A model generated the notes under the pieces. It made no database searches. It was not told the origin of the DNA and saw nothing but the letters and a program-made list of their open reading frames with translations. Source: Ulota crispa (lineage: Eukaryota; Streptophyta; Bryopsida; Orthotrichales; Orthotrichaceae). Taken from it: a stretch of 64,000 nucleotides of DNA. The DNA is taken from contig OY987243.1 of the NCBI GenBank assembly GCA_963920765.1, forward strand, positions 11,842,001 through 11,906,000. Direction: 5' to 3'. Position numbers and translations under genes: made by a program. Positions 1-10,221 of the stretch are shown in pieces (position 1 is the first letter of the stretch; each line of letters opens with the position of its first letter).

Positions 1-588
1 AAAATTTTGACATTTATTGAAGAAGCAAAAAGTGAAAATTTGGAAAACGGAGGTGGGCGGGCAGTCAAAAAACTTTTTTAAAAATTGCATTTTTTTCAAA
101 TAAAAATATGAAATAGGTTCTTTATACTTATATATATGTGGGGGGTTTTGAATCATTCAATTTTGATTGATGAGATGAAAATTATGAGAAGTTTTAGTTT
201 GTAGGTAGATATGGTTTTAAGAGGCTCCATACCTACCCGCAAACCAAAACTTCTCATAACTTTCATCTCATTTATCAAGATTGAATGATTCAAAGCCCCC
301 CCCCCCACATATATATAAGTCTAAAGAACCTATTTTGTATTTTTATTTGAAAAAAATGCAATTTTAAAGAAGTTTTTTGACTGCCCGCCCAACCCCATTT
401 TCCAAATTTTCATTTTTAACTTCTTCAATAAATGTTGAAATGAAGAAAAATTTAGATGCCCACACAAATCTTTGAATTCTTGATGTTCCATAAAAATTTC
501 AAAAAATTGCACAAAAGTAGTTTAGCCATAGGTACATGCCCAAAATCCCATTTGTCTCCCGAAGGGACAACGGTTCTTTAGGAGTTAA
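1..588. repeat. Foldback (hairpin) element, left end outside the window
   Basis: Bases 1 to about 220 are the imperfect reverse complement of about 223 to 440 (for example GACTGCCCGCCC near 380 pairs with GGGCGGGCAGTC near 55), so this is a large hairpin. The right terminus reads TTTAGGAGTTAA, with TTAA at 585-588, matching the terminal motif of the TTAA family that recurs in this window. The last 60 bases resemble the right end of the element at 12627-13546, and one arm resembles 2598-2975. No coding potential is visible. The left terminus is not in the window. Confidence 0.75.
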
Positions 589-1601
589 GTAAAATATTTT
601 TGAGCCTTTATAACACAAGAAGTAATTGTGCTCCTTGATGCTTTGTCCATATAGGGTTGGTTTTCTTTTCAAGTAAGATACATACTCAAGTTTTGTTCAA
701 GACATCTTTTTTAAATGCAATATTGCTTCTACCAAGGTTCATAGCTGATAAAGTTGAAATATAATGTATAAAGATGGGACTTGAGAGGTTGTTTGACCCA
801 CACCTGACCATAAGAGGTATGTTGAACTGTGTCTCACTCAAGTAGCAATCTTACAAGTTCTAGTTCAAGACCATGTTGCAAAACTTGACTTTGTTGCATT
901 GAAAAGAAGACAACAGGTATTGTAAGAAAGTTTGGTATATTTCTAATACTAAAAGTTTGAAAAATGTTGACATGTGGGCTTTTCAAGTGTACAAGGACTA
1001 TATCTGCTGTAAACTTTTATTAGTTTCCAAAAGATCAAGAGGTGCTTTAAGTTTTGCAAAAAAGTGAGGACATGCTTTAATGTGCATTCTAGAAGAATAA
1101 ATAGATTTTGGAACAAAACTTTTGAACAAGGATCCTCATACATGCATGATTAGATTCACATTGCCCACCATTTGCCCTAACCAATATTCATTTATAAATT
1201 TTGAAAAAACAAATTAATATTTCTTCTACAATTTTGATATGGACTAAGAATTAATGATTTTCATGAGAAATTACTTTCTTCTATATCCATGTTTAGTTCT
1301 TGTTGTAGTTATCAAAGATTTTTATTGTAATATTTTGAAGTTTTTTTGAAGAGTATTATTTTGAATTGGGAAAGTCTCTTCCAAGGACAATATGTACTTG
1401 TGCACAATGAACCAAATAATAGTCAAATACATGTTTTGAATTCTGGAATAGTTATAAATACAAGTTTTGAGCTCTGGTTATAATGAAATAAGAAGAAAAA
1501 AAAGAAGAAGATAAGAATCCAATAATATGTGAATGAAAAAAAGCATGTACATGTGTGCATGGAACTTGTTTGAAATCACTCATTGCACAATATAAGAATA
1601 G
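589..1601. other. AT-rich intergenic DNA, nothing recognised
   Basis: No open frame with codon structure, no splice-flanked exon and no inverted repeat that I can support. Simple A- and T-rich tracts only. Confidence 0.5.
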
Positions 1602-1861
1602 TTAACACCATATTCATTAAATTGGGAAAAACAAAGGTACCATTTTGTGCTCCACCTCAAACCCAAAAAGTTACCCTAAACCAGATTTGAAGGTATTAGA
1701 TTCAATTTAAGCCACTAAGGTTTTTTCCCTCACAAATTCCTCCTCTCAAGTAAGGGCACGTGTACCATAAAAAGCTGCAAGTTTGGCTTTAAGTGGCCAC
1801 TGAAAACTTTTGAAAGTCCCAAAATATATTGTTTTTCCCAATTTAAGGAATATGGTGTTAA
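1602..1861. mobile_element. Short inverted-repeat element (MITE), CACCATATT family
   Basis: The ends are about 27-bp inverted repeats: CACCATATTCATTAAATTGG at the left, and the reverse complement of ...CCAATTTAAGGAATATGGTG at the right. Both are flanked by TTAA (1602-1605 and 1858-1861). A second copy in opposite orientation lies at 52069-52319. The interior (about 200 bp) is non-coding and includes a conserved stretch containing GGGCACGTGTACC. The superfamily is not certain: TTAA flanks fit a TTAA-targeting element, but the second copy lacks clear TTAA flanks. Confidence 0.7.
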
Positions 1862-2040
1862 TTGTTTATTAAGAAATTCATGTTTATTATTGGATGCGCT
1901 TCACTACAAGCACTGCATTTGAAATAGTACAACAGGAAACTCCATTAAAAATAGCATTACAAATGCTCCACTAAAAATAGTAGACACTGAGACTAAAATC
2001 TAATTGAAATTCTTCTAAGTAACCAAATTATATTGGGGAT

Positions 2041-2436
2041 ATTACAAATACGTGCATGAAATGAAGTTTTTTGTAGATAGGGGCACAGTTTCAAAATAAT
2101 TTGTAAGTTTTAACAAATTTCTTTGGTTGGGAAATTGGTTGCTTCAGGTACATTGCGATAAATGTTTGTTAACTTTCAAAAAAAACTTAAAGGCCTCTCT
2201 AAATTGAGTCTAAATAAAGAAAATTTACTAAAAGAGATGGCAGTTTTTTAGAGAAACTTCTAAGTTTTTTGGGAGTTAGCTAGTAATTTATGTGATGTAT
2301 CTAAATCAACCAATGTCCAGACAAAAAAAATTACAAAACTTTACAAAGAAATTTGAAACTATGCCCTTATTTGTAATAATATTGAAACTATGTTCCTATC
2401 TATAATGTTTTTCACTTTCATGCCCCTAATTGTAAT
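2041..2436. mobile_element. Non-autonomous inverted-repeat element (MITE)
   Basis: The left end (ATTACAAATACGTGCATGAA, continuing through TAGATAGGGGCACAGTTTC) is mirrored by the right end (reverse complement ATTACAATTAGGGGCATGAA, continuing through TAGATAGGAACATAGTTTC). The imperfect terminal inverted repeats are roughly 55 bp. A further inner repetition of the TTTGAAACTATGCCC motif lies near 2345. No coding sequence. The family is not assigned. Confidence 0.6.
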
Positions 2437-2597
2437 TTCCTTATTTATATTTGTTGCGTAGAGAATCTAAATTAAAACTTTGAATCTTTAAAAGGCTTTG
2501 TTAACAAGGGGCACAACAAAAGCTGGAAAATGGCTCACAACAAAATGAATGCTAGAAACAAAGAAAATGTAGATTTTGTTGATAACCAAAATAATAC

Positions 2598-2975
2598 TTA
2601 ACCCCTAAAGGCCTAGCTGTCCCCTCGGAGGACAATTGAGATTTCGGGCATGTATCTATAGCTAATCTAGTTTTTGTGATTTTATAAAACTTTTATAGAA
2701 GGTGGGGAATTCCAAGACCTACTCGAGAATCTAATTTTTTTTGTCATTATGACATTTGACGAAGAAGATATGCAAGAATTTTTGCTGCTCAAAGGAGGGT
2801 GGGCAATTTGGGTAGCCCAAAAACTTCTTAAAAATTCTTATTTTCTAAAAATAGAAATTTGAAATTGGTTCTTCAGATTATTTTATATGTGGGAAGCTTT
2901 TAATCATTCAACTTCAATCAATGAGAAGAGAATTTTTGAGATGTTTTAGTTTGTGGGCATTTATGGATTCTCTAC
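2598..2975. mobile_element. Truncated TTAA-family element
   Basis: It starts TTAACCCCTAAAGGCC and is similar, for roughly 370 bp, to the reverse complement of one arm of the foldback element at 1-588 (shared GGGCATGTA, GGGTGGGC and ATCATTCAACTT blocks). Homology stops near 2975 and no matching right end follows, so this is a half element. Confidence 0.6.
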
Positions 2976-3470
2976 TCTAAAATAAACTTTGAAGTCCTTT
3001 ATTTTCCACAATTTTTAATATTTTGGAAAAAAACTAAACCTCAGGAAGCAAATTGTTTAACACAACATTATAACTATTGGGATTTTCATTTTTTCATTTT
3101 AATAATTAAATTCTTAACAATTTAGTAATTTTACTCATTCTCTACTTCTTTTTACTTACAAATTTCCCCCATATGTTTTATAGTTCCAATTGATTTGAAA
3201 ATTCTCCCACACATACCTAAGTGGGTTTGCTACATGGAAAAAATAAACCTCAACTTTGTGTAGAGCAATTTTTTTCATGTAAGTGTGGATAAAGACTTCT
3301 GAATTTTTTTGGATAGCACAAAATGAAACCCTATTTTTTCACTTTAGATGTAAATATTTCCCTCCTCTCCATCTAGAATGACATGATTTTTTCCCAGAAG
3401 TACCTCTTCTAGTACGAGGCAAAATCCTATAGCTGGATTTGCAAAACAAACATTATTTCCTTCTTTTCTA
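2976..3470. other. AT-rich intergenic DNA, nothing recognised
   Basis: I see no gene, inverted repeat or recognisable element in this stretch. Confidence 0.45.
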
Positions 3471-3524
3471 CTCATTCCCCCAAAGTGGCTCATTCCCCCA
3501 AAGTGGCTCATTCCCCCAAAGTGG
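3471..3524 (+). repeat. Three perfect tandem copies of an 18-bp unit
   Basis: CTCATTCCCCCAAAGTGG is repeated three times without change at 3471, 3489 and 3507. It lies about 0.7 kb upstream of the duplicated block and at the AT-rich to GC-rich transition that starts the promoter region of the gene below. It is absent from the second gene copy, which lacks this flank. Confidence 0.95.
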
Positions 3525-3539
3525 CAATTAACAGTGACT

Positions 3540-4851
3540 TTCACTCCAGAAAACTGCTTGGGCCTTTACGGGTAAACTTGGCATTTCTTGAAACTAGAGA
3601 GGGATTTCACGAACCTCGTTTGTCCAAAATCCATTCAAAAGTCTTGGTGCCCACCAATACCCAGAGAATTTGTGTGTGATAGTGACGAATCAACAGTGCA
3701 GCGAAGCAGCGAATCTGGAAAACGACTGTGCCTTAGCACAGAACCACGGACAGCGGGCAGCCCCATATGGAAACAAAAAGTCGTCATTCTCCCCGAGTCG
3801 TATGCATTAGCAACTTTGGATGAAACCTCGTCGGTGGATGGGCGGAAGTGGTCGACGGAGGTTGAGGGTTCGACGACGGAAGTTGAGGGTTCGTCGACGG
3901 AGCAGGGAGAGGGAGAGGAAGGGGGCATGCACACGGACACAATGACGCGCACTGCTGGCTTGCAGAGCTGTTTGCGGGACTTTCGCCATTGCTGGCTGGC
4001 TTTGCTCTGTTTTCGTTCAGAATTTCCGAGCGATTGTGATTTGTCGCTTGTGATTTTGCATCTCGCACTTGGCGTTTCGACAGGTGTACTCGATAGGCGC
4101 CAATACAATCGAGGATTGTTGCTTTCGAGGGTTGGTCTCTCGAGCCAATTGGCTTTTTAATTCCATCGCCGGACTGCCCTTCCCCGGACTTTGTAGCGGT
4201 CGTCGTGTGCAGGTGCGACCTCCGGAGAGGTGCAGAATCTCGGAATGCAGATGCGTGTCTGTTGTGCCTCTCGTCAGCAGGCAGCTGGTCGAACAAGAAA
4301 TTGCAGCGTTCCAGAGATTGTCTATTTAGTTACTTTAGCCGGCGAACTTCTTGCGTCGAGTATCGTATCGTTTCTCTGTTGGTAGTTTGATCCATCTTGG
4401 TGAGAAAGTGTGCTCTTGTGTGGGAAGAGGAATCCTTCGTCGATAACGTAGTCGATCCCGTTTGTAACGCCAACCCTAACTTTTAGAAGTCTTTTGCCAA
4501 CGAGAGAGAATGGTCTTGGTTCTGGCTATCGTGCGGCATTGGAGGACGAGTGGCTCTTTGCAGCCATAGCCACTTTGGAGTTGGTACGCCAAAATCATTT
4601 GGGATGAGCAGGAACATATGAGCTCCGACGGTGCAGTTAGCGTGTGCAGATGGCTTCCTGGATTACGAGCTCGTGACACTAAATCTATGGTGTTTCGGTC
4701 CATGTAAATTGGAATGATATTGTTCGGCGCGAGTGACTAGGGTTGCAGTAACGGTAGAGGTCGTGATTGAAGAGTTTGGGGTTTCCAGGTTGGTAGGAGG
4801 GGGGGGGGGGGGGGGGGGGAAGAGGTGTATGGGCAGAGACGAACTCCGAGG
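3540..4851 (+). promoter_or_regulatory. GC-rich promoter / 5' untranslated region of gene copy 1
   Basis: Base composition changes sharply here to GC-rich, CpG-containing sequence that precedes the long open frame at 4852. Several short frames are open on both strands, which is expected of GC-rich leader DNA. None has recognisable motifs. Only the part from 4182 onward is present in gene copy 2. The transcription start cannot be fixed from sequence. A run of 21 G (4799-4819) lies about 30 bases before the chosen ATG. Confidence 0.5.
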
Positions 4852-6609
4852 ATGAGGGAGACGCAGCAGCCCATTCCGTCGGGGTTACAGTACTCAGGGT
4901 TTGCGGCGACGCCGGTTACGAATCCCATGAGCTCTCAACAACCAGACAGTGCCAAAACCAAACACATATTGTCGCGGTACCGCCTCATCGCACCGAGGCC
5001 AGTGGCGGGGGTGAGCATAGATCAGACCACGACGGACACGCCTTCGGTGTCGTCTCTGTCCGCGGACAATGCCAGCACCACCGAGTACAAGCCCGGAAAG
5101 CGCTCCCGCAAGCGCCCGCCGGATGCCGTCACCAAGTCGGGGAAGAAGAAGCTGATCCAGAAGCCGAAGACGGAAGAGGCGACTCCGCAGCACGTGGAGC
5201 GTCATCCGCACGCCGGTCACGGGTACAATCTCACGCCGCTCTTCCCCGTGGGCGTTGCGCAGAAGTTCGGTCCCGGCGGCTGGCAGCGGTTCCACGACAG
5301 CTTCGATCCCCGCGACCATGGGAGCGGCGTCTCGGTGTCGCTGTCGCTGTCTGCCGCGACGCAATCGCCACCGGAAGACATTGGTCTGGGGCTCCAGGTG
5401 GGAGGCGCGGGCGACGACGCAGGGTTCATGGACCGAGCAGCTCGCTTGCAATCAAGCTTCGGTGGCGAGAATGAGGTGTCGCGCTTGTTTCGACCGAGCG
5501 AGTCGCGGTTCATGGGCGGTGGCCCTTCGGTGTCGACGAGCTTCGGCACCGAGAGCGAGGTGTGCTCGTCGGAGGGAAGCGACAAGCCGGACGTGGTGAC
5601 TCTGTCTCTCCTTCCCGACACGCCTTCGAACGTGAAGACTGTGATCACGTCTTCCACGCTGTCGACTTTGCCGCTTCTGCGCTCCGACCTGCGGTGGTCG
5701 ACAACGACTCGGGAGAGTTCCGCCACGATGAGCGGCGATTTGAACACCAGCTTAACCATGTCCAGCACCGGACCCTTGGTAGACACCAGGACCACCACCA
5801 CCGAGACAACGACAACTACGTCGATGCCGGTGAGCCCCTGGTTCGCGCGAACCCCAACGGCGGCGGATCTCGGCGCCACCGCCATGGACATTCACGCGTT
5901 GGAGCAGCAATACGGCGGATCCTCCGAGGCCGTGTTGCTGACGGACGTCTTCGACCAGATCTTGTGGGCGAACGCTGCGTTTCATCGAATGTCCAGCGAG
6001 AAAACCAGCAGCCGAGCACAGGTTTGCCATCTCCCCAGTCGCTCGGATGCCCTAAATCCCCTTTTTTTCTGGTAGCATTCTTACACCGGGAATTCACAAC
6101 TTCCAGAAAATGGGTATAAAAACAAACCCGGATTTCCACTCAGAGATGAATAACCACCGATGGTTGAAGGTTGCTAATTGAATGTCAGCCGAGTGATACA
6201 GAAGGAATGCTAGGCAGCAGGTATCAGTTCCACAATAGGTCTAGTAGAATGGCTCTTTATTTTGCAACACCTTCTCCGTCTTTACCCATGAAGCTAAATC
6301 CCAATTGCTTCTTAACCCCAAACAAATCCAATTGTTTAGAACACTACCATCTCCGTGCTTGCCCTGAAAGCTGAAAGTGCAATGGATTTCAAGCCTTGAG
6401 CAATTGTGTATGGATGCGAACTAACTGTGGTCGGGACGGTGTGGCGCCAGGCAATGGGTCCGCACATCGATCCTCTGGGAATTCGCACGCAGCTGGCGAG
6501 CCTGATCTTCCAACCTCCGTTTCGTGCTCCCAAGTGCAAGGGCGTGCTGTGGGGCTTCCTGAAGAAGTTCATCCTGCACCGAAGATCGGAGGACGAGACG
6601 CCTTTGTAA
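4852..6609 (+). CDS. Uncharacterised plant protein with SRYRLIAPRPV motif, copy 1
   Basis: Function unknown. Exon 1 runs from the first ATG in the long GC-rich frame (4852; the frame upstream has no ATG) to a probable donor CAG|GTTTGC at 6021/6022, giving 390 codons. The protein has an SRYRLIAPRPV motif near residue 36, a basic lysine/arginine-rich stretch at about 80-115 that could be a nuclear signal, a low-complexity Ser/Thr middle with a TTTTETTTTT tract, and a C-terminal LLTDVFDQILWANAAFHRM segment. From memory this resembles plant proteins annotated as DUF7950; this was not checked. A conserved-looking last exon lies at 6401-6609 (IVYGCELTVVGTVWRQ, GVLWGFLKKFIL, stop at 6607). Its frame needs phase 1 after acceptor TTGAG while the exon 1 donor is phase 0, so a small intervening exon or another donor is required. 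Identical at DNA level to copy 2. Confidence 0.6.
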
Positions 6610-7189
6610 GCTCCGGTCTTTACTTTACTTTACTTCACTTCTCCTGGCTTGGATACCAGGCTTCCTGAGGCAGGCGCCACCGACCTCGCGTGCGGCAGTG
6701 CACATCCCATGCGATCCGCAATCCTTCTGTCAGGAACGAGGTTGCTACAAGAATTTGGAGCTGGGATTTCAGGTGGGTTCGTCTCCTACGAAGCTTTTTT
6801 CTCCCACGCTCACAACATTCTGCGACACCGTAAATTTGAGAGCTGAAATTTCAGCTGAACTTGAGCCTTGAACATTGAAATTAGGGTACAGATCTATGAA
6901 CTGAACTTTGAGCTGTTGTAACTAATGCAAATTAATGGAGGTAGTATGCTCTAATTGCGACCCTGTCGGATAAAGCGCTCCTTAGGTGGCTCTAGATTGG
7001 ATATTAAATGGTCTTTGAATGGACATGTTCAAGTCATAAAAGAAAGGGTGTAGTTTATTGCAAGCGCTAATTATACTCCTCTACTCGGTTTTACCCATCT
7101 CTTCTCGAGTTGAGATGGAACGGTTTATGGGAGACCTAGAATCAGATATAGGTGACGACTAAAAACTTTGAAAATTCATCAACACCTCC
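6610..7189. other. 3' flank of gene copy 1
   Basis: This is probably the 3' untranslated region, starting with a TTTAC pentamer run. It is identical to copy 2 until about 6673, shows a handful of substitutions to about 6830, and is then strongly diverged. No further gene seen. Confidence 0.4.
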
Positions 7190-7410
7190 TTAACCCTTAA
7201 ACGCCCCAGCGACAGGATCCTGTCGTTGGGGATCACAACTGGATCTCACTTTTTTGAAAACAGTTGTGGCTGGTCCCCATCAATAAAGAATGTAGTCCCT
7301 TTTCAAATCCTATGGTCACTTTTTCTGGATGTAATTTTCCAAGCTCTGGTGGCCATTGAACTGCCCATTTTCTCCTAAACCCTAAAACAACTCCGGCGCT
7401 CAGGGGTTAA
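7190..7410. mobile_element. TTAA-family short element (GCGCCCCAGC subtype)
   Basis: Left end TTAACCCTTAAACGCCCC and right end GGCGCTCAGGGGTTAA form the inverted ends, with TTAA at 7190-7193 and 7407-7410. The left subterminal region contains a small palindrome around GACAGGATCCTGTC. It is 221 bp and non-coding. Its ends match those of the element at 41900-42148. It is absent from the homologous interval of the second duplicate. Confidence 0.75.
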
Positions 7411-7559
7411 TGCTTCAAGAAACACAAAATGAACTATGTTACACTTAGCATCCATTCCTCTTTGTCTTAAAAATTAAACAATAAAATTTCTTGTCTTGGA
7501 AAGCCCATGAAAAAGTTGACCAACCCATAAAGTGACGGTTTTAGAGTATACTATCGCAC

Positions 7560-9095
7560 GGTTCGCTTTTCAGTATTTCTGTACCTTCTTGACATGTAGC
7601 TTTGGCAGTTTTTTGCTTACAGTGTGAGAAATTTTGTATAATAGAGCAGTGGGACAAGATTTGGGTGCACTTTTGTAAGACTCCTAGTTCATTCAGATGT
7701 TGCCCGATAAAACAACATGTATTGGATTCTCCGTTCAGTCGATTTGCAAGCAGATGCAATAATAAGTGTAGGTTCTTGTAATTGTAGGGAACTGTGCTTG
7801 GATGCTTGTAATGTATACGCATTTTGAAAAAATGCTGAGTAAGAATCAGTGCTTCTTAAATGGTTGGGTAAGGAGAAGGTGTGTTGAATTTTGGTATTTG
7901 TGAGGAACGCAGGTGTTGCAGCGGTCTCCAGGCTTGACGTGCAAGCTCCTCCGCTACAATGAAAGAGTTGTAGAACATGAGCAGGTATTGGATCAACACA
8001 CTTGGTGCAGTGATAACTAATGAAACCAGGGTTTATAAGCATACCTAGCCGTTGGCGCTTGCTATACTATGCATTCACCATCAGAATTTTATTGTTAGGA
8101 TTTTCATATGTTAGATTTAGTGCAAAGTATAAATTTTAGTGAGTCTTTAAATTGGATTTGTGTGATAATATTACAAAAATTGGAGATGTTATATCACAAA
8201 CATGGGATATGTGATATCACAGAGGTCCTTGTGATTTTAGTGGTGTATGATGGTTTTGCTTTCTTCATTCAATTTCTACCTCCTTACCTGTTTCTTCTTT
8301 GTCACTTTTGGCAACAGGGTTTAGTTGTTCCAGAATTAAGAAGCGATGGCAGCTGCGAAGAGTATAGAATCCAGCTTGCCATGGTGGATGGTGTCTGGGC
8401 AGTCAAGGCACATAGCAAAGCTCTCTGTTACGTTAGTGGGTGGCAAGATAAGGAATGTGGACAATACTTCCTCACCTAAGCGACCCTTCAAAGAGACCCA
8501 ACAAACAAACTCTTCAAACAAGACCTTGGCAAGTAGAGGGCCACATCTTCTCCACCAACAATCAAAACCTTTTATTTAGTTTTATTGAGGTGGGTGCTAG
8601 AATTCATGAGTGAACGAGAGAGCGTCCATTAAGGCCATATTTTTTTTTAATGTTTTTTTGGCCCTTTAACTTATAAAGGTTATTGTACAAAGGGATCCTT
8701 GTAGAGGAAGGGGTTCGGCCCCTGTGAATTGGTATTGGAAGAGTGGCGAATATGGTTTTAGCAAAACCTGCTGTTGAATATGAAAAGCAAGTTTTATCCT
8801 AGCCTCTCTAGTGATGATGCCTTCTTAGAAGAAATGGGTTTCCGAATGTGCCCCTCATGTTTGATCGGTGCTGGACACGTGGAACCTTATTCAAACATAT
8901 GTGTACATATGATTGGTATTTATGGCATAATTTTTGCCTAATGTAGCAAGTTCAATTAATGAATTAATGATTCTTTTTCCCTGTTGCTCACACAGGTTTT
9001 TTTCCAATGATTTCGTTGAGATTGTATTGTAACATATGTCCCTTTCGTCTTGTCAAATATTGTGTTGTTTAGGGTTCAGTTAGTGCCTTTGTTTT
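7560..9095 (+). other. Diverged duplicated DNA with two conserved islands
   Basis: This pairs with 24070-25375. Most of it aligns poorly to moderately. Two islands stand out: about 7896-8011 with 24380-24495 (nearly identical) and 8690-8945 with 24966-25223 (no difference seen). An extra segment of roughly 200 bp near 8095-8290 is present only in this copy. Apart from the small frame described at 8780 I cannot assign genes. Confidence 0.6.
8780..8941 (+). CDS. Possible 53-residue small ORF in an identical duplicated island
   Basis: An ATG-to-TAA frame of 54 codons begins MKSKFYPSLS, contains DDAFLEEMGFRMCPSCLIGAG and ends GIIFA. The same frame is present without change at 25058-25219 in the other duplicate, within the only patch away from the main gene where the two copies are identical. 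A plausible acceptor, GTTTTAG, lies just upstream (8758), so it could also be a terminal exon. I recognise no domain; the two cysteines of CPSC are the only notable residues. Identity of non-coding bases around it means conservation alone does not prove translation. Confidence 0.2.
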   Translation: MKSKFYPSLSSDDAFLEEMGFRMCPSCLIGAGHVEPYSNICVHMIGIYGIIFA

Positions 9096-9245
9096 ATGCT
9101 CCCTCTGTTCCATTATAAAGCTCCAAAAAACTTTTTCATGAGGGATAAACTGTATATTCAATATTTCTTCTATACAATATTTCTTCTAGTGACACATGCA
9201 ATCCAAAATAAGTAACTTATCTGCTAGGTGTAAGCAAATTCTCTT

Positions 9246-9892
9246 TTAACTCCTAAATGCCCAGGGTACCACATTTTGGTGCCGACAATATTTTGAAGTT
9301 CAATAAAACCTAGCAAATTTGCTATTTTTAGTATTTAGTATTTTATGGAATTGTTCTTTTGAAGTCTATTTTTAGCATCAAAAACTTGATTTTGTAAATT
9401 ATTGATTGTGAATTTTCAAGATATTGTGCAAGGGTGTCCATTGCAATCTTGACTTTTTTAGTGTTGAGAGCTAATGAAAATAAGCCTCAAATACACTAGA
9501 TCTTAGAGAAAAAATCACACTAGAAATTCATTTAAAAAAATTGTAAAAGATTTTGAAAACCAATAAATGGATTGGAGCTATGTATGTTATTTCTTTTAAC
9601 CTCATATTGTTCTGGTGATCAACATTTTAGATTTGACATGTGAAAAGAGGATTGAAAGAGTTGAAGTCATTTCTGCGGTTTTAACACCCTCTTCATCAAG
9701 CATTATAATCTTTCAATCCATAAGCAATATTGTTATGTTTTCTTTTCCTATGTGATGTTTAACATATCTAGTTTAAAGTTGTAAGGTTACAATTTAAAAA
9801 AATTGATATAACTTATCAAAATGTTGGCTTTTTGTTTAGTTTAGAGCAAATTCCTAGAAGCTCAAAAATGGCCTTGGGCATTAAGGGGTTAA
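9246..9892. mobile_element. TTAA-family element, 650-bp subtype
   Basis: It begins TTAACTCCTAAATGCCC and ends GGGCATTAAGGGGTTAA. The interior is homologous over its whole length to the reverse complement of the element at 26637-27289 (shared block GCGGTTTTAACACCCTC and several others), which defines a 650-bp subfamily in two orientations. Non-coding. Its right TTAA (9889-9892) is directly followed by CCCCTAA, i.e. the start of another element end. Confidence 0.8.
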
Positions 9893-9899
9893 CCCCTAA

Positions 9900-10221
9900 G
9901 GCCCGGTTCAGACTAGCGGCCGGCCAAAAATTTCTTGAACGTGATTGTTGAAATTTGGTTTTCCTCCGCAGTTGGGTTCAGACTGCGAGTTTGTCCGATA
10001 CTTTTACATCCAACTTCACTAGCCTTGGAACCACCTTTATAGCCACGGTGACACCCAAGATAGTGAAGATTTGGGGCCTATTCCAAGGGTGATACCAAAC
10101 TTGTCCGGGAGCGGCACACTCTTGGATGACGCAGGTTTACACGGAAAAGTTTCCATCAGACGAACCACTGGCAGAGGTGCCAGTTTTGCTACTTTGTCCT
10201 TCCAGTAGTCTGAACTGGGCC
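9900..10221. mobile_element. PIF/Harbinger-type MITE with TAA target duplication
   Basis: The terminal inverted repeats are GGCCCGGTTCAGACTA at the left and TAGTCTGAACTGGGCC at the right, with one mismatch. They are flanked by TAA at 9897-9899 and 10222-10224, the 3-bp duplication typical of PIF/Harbinger elements. It is 322 bp and non-coding. It sits inside the TTAACCCCTAA end of another element, interrupting it after eleven bases. A second internal GGTTCAGACTGCGAG near 9965 repeats part of the terminus. Confidence 0.85.

Noticed and set aside
3588-4160. 190-codon plus frame upstream of gene copy 1, with equally long frames on the other strand
   Set aside because: GC-rich leader DNA commonly leaves several frames open. 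No motif, no ATG context preference, and overlapping frames on both strands of similar length.
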